Shown here: one piece after another, positions 16,653 through 24,364 of the stretch
Numbering within the stretch: the first letter of the stretch is position 1
Layout: every line of letters starts with the position of its first letter
DNA from: Phycisphaerales bacterium
Lineage (GTDB): Bacteria > Planctomycetota > Phycisphaerae > Phycisphaerales > UBA1924
Direction: 5' to 3'
Assembly (NCBI GenBank): GCA_020847535.1
Contig: JADLBU010000050.1
Coordinates: forward strand, 1-64,000
Length of the DNA: 64,000 nt
The notes under the pieces: model-generated
Told to the model about the DNA's origin: nothing
What the model saw: the letters and a program-made list of their open reading frames with translations, nothing else
Database searches by the model: none
Program-made: the position numbers and the translations under genes

Positions 16653-18329
16653 CAGCTTGGCGATCGCTTCTTCGAGTTGAGCGCTCTGTTCTTCGGTGAG
16701 ATCGAGCGCGGTCCGGAGGCTCTGGGCGATTGATTGTGCCTCGGGATCGGGGCCGAATCTTGCGAGCTTGATCGCCGCATCCAGGCGTTCGGTGGTGGAT
16801 TCGCGGAGATCGGCGATGATGGCTTTGAACCTGCGGGGGATCGCCGGGTTGTAGCGGGCGCCGCGATCCGATTGCCAGAAGAGATCATCGAGCAGTCGCA
16901 TGCGGTCGTAGCCGTTGTAGTTTGCCAGGCGCGGAAGGATGAGGGTGACGGCCTGATCGGGATCGATCATGGGAGATGCTGCAACCAGGGCGGCGAAGAC
17001 GATTCCCTTGGATGGATCCTCGGTGAGACGGATGAAGAGAGGGGCGAGTTCGGGGCGGTAGCTCCGTATCTCGTGGGCGCGGCGGATGGCGCGGATCCGA
17101 TTGTCGTCGGTGCCCGTCGTGCAATAGCGGGTGAGGGCCTCGAGCATGGCATCGGAGCTGACGGCGAGTCGGGCGAGGGTTGCGTAGTACGCCGAGCGGG
17201 ACCTGGTTGTCTGGGTGTCGATGAGGGCGGTGATGCGGTCGATGTGGTTGTCGGCGGCGGGGCCGGTCATCGAGATGAGTCGCATCGCGGCGAAGGCGAT
17301 CCGGGGGTCGGCGTGATCGAGGAGTGGCACGAGGTGCGGGAGCATGGAGACGGCGATCGGGTCGATCTCGCGGGGGCGGGATGAATAGTCAACGAAATCC
17401 CGGAGGATGACCTGGGACATGTCGGCGATCCTGGGATCATCCGAGAGGAGGCCTTCGATGAGGGCGCGGAAGTGTGTTCGGGGGACGGGGGTGTTGTTGC
17501 GTTTGAAGGTGATGGCGCGGTAGAGGGATTGCGGATCGTCGGCGGTGGCGAGCAGCTCCTGGGCGCTGCGCCGGAGCCACTGCTGCTGCCATGTCCAGAG
17601 CCGGCGATCGGAGACGCGGATGCGGAGGCAGTCTCGTGAGGTGCGATCACCGACGATGAGCGAATCGGGGAGCCAATCGAGGCCGGCGATCAGGAGCGTG
17701 CTGGGGATCATCGCCGAGACGCCGCCCTTGCGGAGGGCGGGGGTCATGTAGGTGAAGTAAGCGGCGAGCATGATGATCGCCGCGAGCCAGAGGAGGCCGG
17801 GTTTGCGGCGGGTTCGGTAGAGGTCCTTGGTTCGGGCGGTGAGTTGACCGCATTCGGGACAGCGCACGTGTTCGAAGGGGGCATCCGGCGAGGGTGGTTC
17901 GATGACTGCGGCGAGGTCGTACCAGCACTTTCGGCATCGGGGCCGGCCGCGGGATGGGTCGAAGAACCAGGCAGCGCTGGCGCTGGCGATCGCGATCACC
18001 ACGAGGCTGCAGGCGGCGATCACGACAGCGCCGCCGATGGTGTTGGCCATGGGCTCGTTGAGCATCTGCTCCTTGAGCACGACCGCGAGCCCGACGAGGA
18101 CGAGGCCGCCGAGGAAGATGGGGATGGCGAGCACGATGGCGGCGAGCGGGCCGACGAGGTGATCGTGTTCGAGATCCGCAGGAGCCGGTGCGGGTGTGAG
18201 GTTGGCGGCTTGGCGGCGGCGAAGGGCTCGCTGTTCGAGACGGAGAGCTACAGCGCGGAAGATGAGGCTGGCGGCCCAGATCGCCAGAAAGGCGCCCAGC
18301 AGGCCGATGATGACCTGTGACAGGAGCAC
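16638..18329 (-). CDS. Membrane protein with zinc ribbon and HEAT-like repeats
   Basis: A 563-aa protein. Hydrophobic segments are at about 5-25, 62-85, 98-122 and 180-200. Between the third and fourth is a zinc ribbon, CRKCWYDL...CPECGQ, like that of the gene at 9949. After residue 240 the protein is helical with repeats of the form LPHLVPLLDHADPRIAFAAMRLI, that is, HEAT/armadillo-like, ending in a short coiled segment (EEQSAQLEEAIAKLKAPP). The start is GTG (18327-18329), preceded five bases upstream by TATACT, so the message may be leaderless. The stop codon lies in a dispersed hairpin repeat. Function unknown; probably a planctomycete-specific membrane scaffold. Confidence 0.8.
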   Translation of the reverse strand: MLLSQVIIGLLGAFLAIWAASLIFRAVALRLEQRALRRRQAANLTPAPAPADLEHDHLVGPLAAIVLAIPIFLGGLVLVGLAVVLKEQMLNEPMANTIGGAVVIAACSLVVIAIASASAAWFFDPSRGRPRCRKCWYDLAAVIEPPSPDAPFEHVRCPECGQLTARTKDLYRTRRKPGLLWLAAIIMLAAYFTYMTPALRKGGVSAMIPSTLLIAGLDWLPDSLIVGDRTSRDCLRIRVSDRRLWTWQQQWLRRSAQELLATADDPQSLYRAITFKRNNTPVPRTHFRALIEGLLSDDPRIADMSQVILRDFVDYSSRPREIDPIAVSMLPHLVPLLDHADPRIAFAAMRLISMTGPAADNHIDRITALIDTQTTRSRSAYYATLARLAVSSDAMLEALTRYCTTGTDDNRIRAIRRAHEIRSYRPELAPLFIRLTEDPSKGIVFAALVAASPMIDPDQAVTLILPRLANYNGYDRMRLLDDLFWQSDRGARYNPAIPRRFKAIIADLRESTTERLDAAIKLARFGPDPEAQSIAQSLRTALDLTEEQSAQLEEAIAKLKAPP

Positions 18330-18334
18330 TCACG

Positions 18335-18340
18335 AGTATA
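18335..18340 (-). promoter_or_regulatory. Candidate -10 box of a leaderless promoter (HEAT-like gene)
   Basis: TATACT on the minus strand, five bases before the GTG start at 18329, with no Shine-Dalgarno between. A start of transcription 6-7 bases after a -10 box would coincide with the GTG. No good -35 is visible. Confidence 0.45.
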
Positions 18341-18458
18341 ACCGGCGGTGCGCGGGGCCTATTGGCGCTGGGGCGAGGTCGCACGGAGGGTGCAAGTCCG
18401 GTATGCTTCGGGCTTCTCAACTGCCCGCGGGCTTTCCCGGGGACAAGGAATCAGCCGC

Positions 18459-20588
18459 ATGAGCGCCAATTACAGCCAGACGCCGCCCACCCAGCCCGGC
18501 GAAGTGACCGATTCCGGCCGGACAGTTCTGGGTCACCCGCCGGGGCTGTTCCTGCTGTTCTTCGTGGAGATGTGGGAGCGGTTCAGCTACTACGGGATGC
18601 GCGGGCTCTTGATCCTGTACTTCATCACGGTGATCGCGATCCACCAGGTGAAGCCGGGTGTGTACACCAACACGCTGGAGTTCACGGAGGTTGAGCAAGT
18701 TGAGGGTGCGGCGGCGGTGGTGCAGACGCGGCCGTTCCTTCTTGTGGTCGGGGATGCGGCAGCGCCGGCTGCTGCTGCGGCCGAGGCGGCGGCGGGCTCT
18801 CAACTGAAGATCCAGCGGCTCGTTCCTCCGCCGGCGGGGGCACCCGAGACCGCGGATTGGACTGTGGACCCGGCGGACACGGGCGGGAGCGAGATCGTCA
18901 AGGGGCCGGCGGGTGGGAACGACGATCGGGCGACGCGCGGATTTGAGAACACGGAAGTCCGGTATGTGGTCACGAACCCGACCGACAAGCCGGTCAAGCT
19001 GCGCGTGGGCATGAAGCGTGGCTCGGAGGCTGACCAGACGTACTTCCGCGTGAACGACAACACGGGGTCGGTGACGACGGATGTCCTGCCCGATGCCGAG
19101 GTCAACAAGGATCCCGACGACAAGATCGAGCCGTATGTGGTCCGCATCGTCGCCAACACGCACGACAGCGGCCGCAACTGGTTCCAGAGCAGCGCTTCGG
19201 TGCTGTACGGGTGGTACGCGGGGTTGGCATATCTCTTCCCGATCCTGGGCGGGATCATCGCCGACAAGCTCATCGGCACGCACCGGTCGATGCTGATCGG
19301 CGGCCTGCTGATCGCGATCGGCCACGTGCTGCTGGGTGTGTCGGGCATGGGCGAGTGGTCGCACAACCGCGCTGGGCTCAGCATCTTCGTGATGGGGATG
19401 GCGGTGATCGTGCTGGGCACGGGGCACTTCAAGCCGACGGTGTCGGTGATGGTGGGGCAGCTGTACAAGCAGGGGGATCCGCGCCGCGATGGGGCGTTCA
19501 CGATCTTCTACATGGGGATCAACCTGGGTGCGTTCATCTGCGCGTTCGTGTGCGGAACGCTCGGGGAGACGGTGGGGTGGCACTACGGCTTCGGCGCGGC
19601 CGCGGTCGGCATGCTGCTGGGGCTGGCGATCTACATGATCGGCAAGCCGATCCTGCTTCGCGGCATCGGCAACCCGCCTCCGGAGCAGGCGCACAAGGCC
19701 AACGGGAAGTCGGCGATGTTCGTGCTGCTGGCGTTGGCGGTATCATCGCTGTTCGGCTACATCTACCACATCGGCGGGCTCGCCAAGCTCGGGGAGGGGA
19801 TGGCGTACCTCCAGCAGAACCCGTACCTGGGGTGGGCGGTGGTGGCGGTGATGCTGATCGGCATCCTGAGCTGGGTTGCGTGGTTCCTGCGTCAGAACGA
19901 TCCGGTGGATCGCGGGCCGGTGCTGACGATCTTCATCTTCATGCTCTTCAACGCGTTCTTCTGGATCGCCTTCGAGCAGGCGGGTTCGAGTCTCAACGTC
20001 TTCACCGAGCAGAACACCGATCGTGAGATCTTCGGTAAGACCGTGCCGGCGACCTGGTTCCAGTCGGTGAACGCCGGGCTCATCTTCACGCTGGCGCCGC
20101 TATTTGCGATCATCTGGACCAAGCTGGGCAAGAAGGGCCGGAACCCGACGCAGCCGGTGAAGATCGCGCTGGGGCTGATCTTCCTGGGGCTTGGGTACAT
20201 CTTCATGGTGTGGGCAGGCGTGATCGCCAAGGGCGGCGCTGCCAAGGCCTCGATGATGTTCATCCTGCTGACGTACTTCTGGCACACGGTTGGCGAACTG
20301 TGCCTGTCCCCGACCGGGCTGTCGTACGTGACCAAGGCAGCGCCAGTGAAGTTCGTGTCGCTGCTGATGGGCATCTGGTTCATCTCGTCGTTCATCGCGA
20401 ACCTCGGGGGTGGGTTGATTGCCTCACAGGTCGAGGCGATCGAGGCGGGGACGCTCAAGCTGCCGTGGAGCTTCGGCGGGCAGGCGGACTTCTTCTTCCT
20501 GTTCGTGGTGACATCGATCGGGGCGGGGCTCTTGGCCCTGATCCTGACGCCGCTGCTCAAGAAGCTGATGCGCAGCACGACGGATTGA
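18459..20588 (+). CDS. POT/PTR2 family proton-coupled transporter with a large loop insertion
   Basis: A 709-aa protein of the proton-dependent oligopeptide transporter family, about 200 residues longer than usual. TM1 carries the family signature EMWERFSYYGMRGLLILYF (about 30-50), with the E-x-x-E-R-F proton-coupling motif. TM2 (SVLYGWYAGLAYLFPILGG) does not begin until about residue 245; the 190 residues between are an Ala-rich linker and a predicted beta-rich soluble domain facing the periplasm. The remaining helices follow the normal pattern. Family substrates are di- and tripeptides; the added domain could bind substrate or the envelope. TATGCT at 18402-18407 is a possible -10 box. It is divergent from the HEAT-like gene. 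Confidence 0.88.
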   Translation: MSANYSQTPPTQPGEVTDSGRTVLGHPPGLFLLFFVEMWERFSYYGMRGLLILYFITVIAIHQVKPGVYTNTLEFTEVEQVEGAAAVVQTRPFLLVVGDAAAPAAAAAEAAAGSQLKIQRLVPPPAGAPETADWTVDPADTGGSEIVKGPAGGNDDRATRGFENTEVRYVVTNPTDKPVKLRVGMKRGSEADQTYFRVNDNTGSVTTDVLPDAEVNKDPDDKIEPYVVRIVANTHDSGRNWFQSSASVLYGWYAGLAYLFPILGGIIADKLIGTHRSMLIGGLLIAIGHVLLGVSGMGEWSHNRAGLSIFVMGMAVIVLGTGHFKPTVSVMVGQLYKQGDPRRDGAFTIFYMGINLGAFICAFVCGTLGETVGWHYGFGAAAVGMLLGLAIYMIGKPILLRGIGNPPPEQAHKANGKSAMFVLLALAVSSLFGYIYHIGGLAKLGEGMAYLQQNPYLGWAVVAVMLIGILSWVAWFLRQNDPVDRGPVLTIFIFMLFNAFFWIAFEQAGSSLNVFTEQNTDREIFGKTVPATWFQSVNAGLIFTLAPLFAIIWTKLGKKGRNPTQPVKIALGLIFLGLGYIFMVWAGVIAKGGAAKASMMFILLTYFWHTVGELCLSPTGLSYVTKAAPVKFVSLLMGIWFISSFIANLGGGLIASQVEAIEAGTLKLPWSFGGQADFFFLFVVTSIGAGLLALILTPLLKKLMRSTTD

Positions 20589-20613
20589 GCCGGATTTGGG
20601 TTGAGTGGGTGGC

Positions 20614-20619
20614 TATGCT
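20614..20619 (+). promoter_or_regulatory. Candidate -10 box close to the mqnD start
   Basis: TATGCT nine bases before the GTG at 20629; no Shine-Dalgarno lies between. Compatible with a leaderless or nearly leaderless message. TTGAGC at 20585 is too far (23 bases) to be a normal -35. Confidence 0.35.
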
Positions 20620-20628
20620 CGCGCTCGC

Positions 20629-21588
20629 GTGAGCACGACTTCCCTCATCCTCGCCCACTCGCCGGATCCGGACGATGCGTTCATGTGGTGGCCGTTGACG
20701 GGGAAGATCAACCCCGACGGTTCGCCAATGGCGGGGGCGGCCGGGCGGCCGGTGATCGACACGCGCGGGATCGAGTTCCGGGCGATGCCGGCGGACATCC
20801 AGGTGCTGAACCGACGGGCGATCGAGCAAGGTGATCTGGACATCACAGCGCTGTCGGTGCGGGCGTACGCGGATGTGCACCGGCGATACCGGATCACGCG
20901 ATGCGGGGCATCGTTCGGTGATGGGTTCGGGCCCAAGGTGGTGTGCAGGACAGAAGACAAGCGAATCCACGGCAAGGCGGATCTTGCCAAGCCCGTGACG
21001 ATCGCGGTGCCGGGAAAGCAGACGACGGCGTTCCTGCTCCTGACGATGATGCTGGGCGCTGGTGGTCGGATGTCGGGTCTGGACCGGTTCATCGAGATGC
21101 CGTTTGAACAGGTCATCCCGGCGGTGTCGACGGGCCAGGTTGATGCGGGGCTGGTGATCCACGAGGGGCAACTGACGTTCGCGGATGCGGAGCTGCGGCT
21201 GGTGGTGGATGTCGGGGCGTGGTGGAAAGAGAAGACGGGGCTCTTGACGCCGCTGGGGATCAACGCGGTGCGGCGGGATCTGGATGAGCGATTCGGGGCG
21301 GGGACGTTGGCGACGGTGGGGGAGCTGCTGGGGAGCAGCGTGCGGCACGCGATCGATCGGCGCGAGGAATCGACGGCGTACACGCTGCCGTTTGCGCTGG
21401 CGAACACAGCACGGAGCGGGGATGGAGGGAAGCCGACGCTGGAGCGCGTGGATCGGTATTGCAGGATGTACGTGACGGAGGAATCGGCGGACATGGGGGT
21501 TCGCGGGGCTGAGGCGATCGCGAAGATACTCGCGGCGGGGGCGGAGGCGGGGTTGTGCGGGGCGGTGGGGGAGAATGATCTGTTGTAG
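20629..21588 (+). CDS. mqnD: 1,4-dihydroxy-6-naphthoate synthase (menaquinone, futalosine pathway)
   Basis: A 319-aa MqnD/MqnA-type periplasmic-binding-protein fold. It opens STTSLILAHSPDPDDAFMWW, with the SPDxDD(A)F signature of MqnD. Other family blocks are TALSVRAYADVHRRY, FGDGFGPKVV, IAVPGKQTTAFLLL and VDAGLVIHEGQLTF, with the catalytic-type His in VIHEGQ. It cleaves cyclic dehypoxanthine futalosine to dihydroxynaphthoate in the cytoplasm. I choose GTG at 20629; GTG at 20605 would add eight residues. The polyprenyl synthase gene 203 bases downstream probably makes the menaquinone tail. Confidence 0.9.
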   Translation: MSTTSLILAHSPDPDDAFMWWPLTGKINPDGSPMAGAAGRPVIDTRGIEFRAMPADIQVLNRRAIEQGDLDITALSVRAYADVHRRYRITRCGASFGDGFGPKVVCRTEDKRIHGKADLAKPVTIAVPGKQTTAFLLLTMMLGAGGRMSGLDRFIEMPFEQVIPAVSTGQVDAGLVIHEGQLTFADAELRLVVDVGAWWKEKTGLLTPLGINAVRRDLDERFGAGTLATVGELLGSSVRHAIDRREESTAYTLPFALANTARSGDGGKPTLERVDRYCRMYVTEESADMGVRGAEAIAKILAAGAEAGLCGAVGENDLL

Positions 21589-21617
21589 CGGGGAGTGAGT
21601 CGGACCGGGAGATGTCC

Positions 21618-21730
21618 AGAGTGCCGATGGAGTGTCACGAGCACTCCTTCAGAGTGCCGAAGTCTGATGGCTCTTCCGGGGGTGTCGCTTCGCTCCACCC
21701 CCGGCTATTCCCGACCAGCCCTTCGGGCTG
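21618..21730. repeat. Cluster of hairpins and direct repeats before the prenyl synthase gene
   Basis: AGAGTGCCGA occurs at 21618-21627 and 21651-21660, flanking a GGAGTG-N7-CACTCC hairpin (21629-21647). Next come CCGGGGGTG (21676-21684) and CACCCCCGG (21696-21704), a 9-base stem with an 11-base loop, and then CAGCCCTTCGGGCTG (21716-21730), a 6-base stem. This resembles planctomycete dispersed REP-like blocks and may also end the mqnD transcript. Confidence 0.65.
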
Positions 21731-21780
21731 AAAACCGCGAGTGCGTCCGGTGCTTTGACCTATGTGGTGAAGCAGGCGGC

Positions 21781-21786
21781 TACGCT
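21781..21786 (+). promoter_or_regulatory. Candidate -10 box of a leaderless promoter (prenyl synthase)
   Basis: TACGCT five bases before the ATG at 21792. TTGACC at 21755-21760 could be a -35, but the spacing is 20 bases. There is no Shine-Dalgarno before the ATG. Confidence 0.45.
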
Positions 21787-21791
21787 CGTCC

Positions 21792-22841
21792 ATGGCGGAG
21801 ATGCTGACCATTCCGGCGGAGCTGGAGCCCGTGCAGGCGGCGATCCTTTCGGCGATGGATCGCGTGCGCGAGCGGTTCGATGAGCAACTGGCCTCGGACC
21901 TGCCGCCGGTGGATCGCCTGGTGCGGCACGTGGAGCGGTATCGCGGGAAGATGCTGCGGCCGATGCTGGTGCTCGCCGGGGGGCTGGCAGGGCATCCGCG
22001 GATCGGGCAGACCGCGCCGGAGGACCTGGGCGGGCTCCTGAGCGCCGACCACATCACGGTTGCGGCGGTGTGCGAGATGGTGCACATGGCGACCCTGGTG
22101 CACGACGATGTGCTGGATGATGCCGACACGCGCCGGCGCGGGCAGACGATCAACCGGCTGCACGGCAACGAGACGGCGGTGATCCTGGGCGATCTCCTGA
22201 TCGCCGGGTCGTACCACCTGTGCTCACAGCTCGATTCGCAGCGATCGGCGCTGATCATCGGGCGCGTCAGCATGGACATGTGCGCGGGGGAGCTCTTGCA
22301 GCTTCATCACCGCGGGGATTTCTCGCTGGATGAGCCGACGTATTTCGAGATCGTGCAGCGCAAGACAGCGGCGCTGATCGCGGCGAGCTGCGAGCTGGGG
22401 GCGATCCAGTCGGGCGCGACGGCGAAGGGGATCTCGGCGCTGGCCTCGTTCGGGCGCAGCATCGGGGTTGCGTTCCAGATCCAGGATGATCTCCTGGACC
22501 TCACGGGTCGCGAGGATGTGATCGGCAAGCCGGTGGGGAAGGATCTCGAGAAATCCAAGCTTACGCTGCCGGTGATTCATCACCTCTCGAGCGTGGGGAT
22601 CGAGGCTCGCGGGGCTTCGCTGCGGCTCTTGGAGCGGGCGTGTTCGGAGAGCATCGCGGCGGCGGGGGCCGGGGCCGAGATGGTGGAGATGCTGCGATCG
22701 ACCGGGTCGATTCAGTACGCGGGGCGAGTGGCGCGGGAGCTGGTGCAGTCGGCGAAGGCCGATCTGAAGGCGATCGAGAACTCGGGGGTCAAGAAGTTGC
22801 TAATCGTGATGGCGGATGCCGTGGTGGAGCGGGCGCTCTGA
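21792..22841 (+). CDS. Polyprenyl diphosphate synthase
   Basis: A 349-aa trans-prenyltransferase. The first Asp-rich motif is DDVLD at 105-109 (LVHDDVLDDADTRRRG) and the second is DDLLD at 232-236 (FQIQDDLLDLTG). The RPMLV block with its conserved Arg is at about 56, and KTAALIAASCELGA near 190. It condenses isopentenyl diphosphate units; chain length cannot be fixed by eye, but small residues upstream of the first DDxxD suggest a long-chain (C30-C50) enzyme. With mqnD just upstream, making the menaquinone side chain is the likely job. Confidence 0.92.
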   Translation: MAEMLTIPAELEPVQAAILSAMDRVRERFDEQLASDLPPVDRLVRHVERYRGKMLRPMLVLAGGLAGHPRIGQTAPEDLGGLLSADHITVAAVCEMVHMATLVHDDVLDDADTRRRGQTINRLHGNETAVILGDLLIAGSYHLCSQLDSQRSALIIGRVSMDMCAGELLQLHHRGDFSLDEPTYFEIVQRKTAALIAASCELGAIQSGATAKGISALASFGRSIGVAFQIQDDLLDLTGREDVIGKPVGKDLEKSKLTLPVIHHLSSVGIEARGASLRLLERACSESIAAAGAGAEMVEMLRSTGSIQYAGRVARELVQSAKADLKAIENSGVKKLLIVMADAVVERAL

Positions 22842-22888
22842 AGAGGGGCGACCAGAAGAGAGGCATCAAGGCAGGGGGCATCGAGGCA

Positions 22889-23326
22889 TCAAGTCACGAT
22901 CGAGCCGGGGGCGATGTCGGTCATGGGCGTCAGGACGATGACCTTGCGCGGGATGCCGGGTGCGGCATCCTTGGGGACATCGCTGGCGGCGAGCAGCATG
23001 CCGCGTGATTCCTCGCCGCGGAGCATGCGCGGGGCGAGGTTGGCGACGATGACGATGCTCTTGCCGATGAGTTCCTCGGGGGCGTAGGCGCCGCGGATGC
23101 CAGCGCAGATCTGGCGGGGTGTGCCGGAGCCGTCATCGACCTGGATTTTGAGGAGCTTGTCGGCGGAGGGATGAAACTCGGCCTTGATGACCTTGGCGAT
23201 CCGCAGGTCGATCTTGGCGAACTCATCGAAGGTGATCTGTGGCTTGGCTTCAGCGCCTGCGGGGGTGGGAAGTGGAGCGGCGGGGGCGGGGGAGGGTGTC
23301 GCGTTGACGGGTGTTGGGTCGGGCAT
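22889..23326 (-). CDS. tRNA-binding-fold protein (MetRS C-terminal / Trbp111-like)
   Basis: A 145-aa protein. The first 28 residues are Pro/Ala-rich linker. The rest is an OB-fold of the EMAPII/Trbp111 type: [76 protein letters not shown], and the closing DIAPGSIV. In many bacteria this domain is the C-terminus of methionyl-tRNA synthetase; as a free protein it may bind tRNA or join a separate MetRS. It is 18 bases downstream of the Cys-rich exported protein gene, so it may be the last gene of the ExbB/D operon by read-through. Confidence 0.88.
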   Translation of the reverse strand: MPDPTPVNATPSPAPAAPLPTPAGAEAKPQITFDEFAKIDLRIAKVIKAEFHPSADKLLKIQVDDGSGTPRQICAGIRGAYAPEELIGKSIVIVANLAPRMLRGEESRGMLLAASDVPKDAAPGIPRKVIVLTPMTDIAPGSIVT

Positions 23327-23344
23327 GGGGCGGGAGTGTAGGAG

Positions 23345-24364
23345 CTACCTGCCAGCCGGCTCCTGCCCGGAGGCGGGCACGTTGCCGGGGATGCTCCAGC
23401 GGCCATCGCGCCAGATGCTGGCGTCGGGGTTGATGCCAAGGGCGGGGGCGAGTTCATCCGGATCGACATCACGGAGGGGCGCTCCGCGATCAGACATGAC
23501 CTGGGCGGCCCATGAGCGAGAAGCGCCCGAGAGCAGCCGGCTCTCGAAGCGGAGCTGGGCGGTGAGTTGTTGAGGCCTGATCTCGGGGCCGAGGGTGCCG
23601 TTGCAGACCGAGCAGAGGCGGTATTGGGGCGGGCTGCTCTGGAAGCGGCGGGCGATGCGCTTGCCAGCGCATTCGGGGCAGGGCCAGCGGGCCATCTCTT
23701 GTTCGAGCGCGGAGAGCCCGCCGGTGTCTCCGATGGGGGAGAGGAGTCGCTCGTAGCGCTGGAGCAGATCCCGGACGCCGGGCTGGGCGAGCACGCGGGT
23801 AGCGCGAATGGTGTCGCCACCACGGACGAGCCCGACGAAGGTCGCGGCGAGGTAGGCAGCGCCCGAATCGGCGGGGTTGTCATCGCGGGCGATCCACGCG
23901 GGGAGAGCCAGGCGGCGATCCATGGAGCGGGCCATGGAAGTCAGCCAGCGGCGATCGGACTCGGTGCTTGCCATCGCGGCCAGAGCAAGGCAGGCGCTGG
24001 TCGCGGTTGGTGAGGTAGATGAGGCAGCGCGGGCGCGATCGAGGGTGAAGGCGAGCACGAAGAGGGTTCGCGCCAGGTCTCGTCCGCGGTTGTCGATCGC
24101 GATCGCGGCGATGTCCTCTCCGAGGCGGAGGTAGCCGTCGGGGTTGGCCGGGCTCAGGGCGGAGAGCCGCTGGGGGAGATCGGCGGGCGTTCCGAGGGGG
24201 AGGGGCGCGGGCGAGGTTTTGGTGTCCGGCAGTGCTTCTGGCTGGACATCCGGTGGGACATCGCTCCCGGCCGGCGCTGGCGGAGTGCTTGCCGGTTGAA
24301 CCGGGGCGGCGGCGAGCTGGAGGGCGGTGATCGCGAGCAGCAGCAGGCGGATGCAGGTGCTCAT
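23345..24364 (-). CDS. Exported protein with a four-cysteine ribbon, ExbB/D operon
   Basis: A 339-aa protein. A signal peptide (MSTCIRLLLLAITALQLAAA) is followed by a Pro-rich linker to about residue 70 and a helical domain. Near residue 235 is a zinc-ribbon-like CPECAGKR...CSVCNGTLG (two CxxC pairs about 20 residues apart). I do not recognise the family. Its ATG overlaps the stop of the 1015-aa gene (ATGA), so it is translated in series with the operon. A Cys-pair ribbon on a protein that appears exported is odd; the N-terminus could alternatively be a membrane anchor. Confidence 0.7.
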   Translation of the reverse strand: MSTCIRLLLLAITALQLAAAPVQPASTPPAPAGSDVPPDVQPEALPDTKTSPAPLPLGTPADLPQRLSALSPANPDGYLRLGEDIAAIAIDNRGRDLARTLFVLAFTLDRARAASSTSPTATSACLALAAMASTESDRRWLTSMARSMDRRLALPAWIARDDNPADSGAAYLAATFVGLVRGGDTIRATRVLAQPGVRDLLQRYERLLSPIGDTGGLSALEQEMARWPCPECAGKRIARRFQSSPPQYRLCSVCNGTLGPEIRPQQLTAQLRFESRLLSGASRSWAAQVMSDRGAPLRDVDPDELAPALGINPDASIWRDGRWSIPGNVPASGQEPAGR

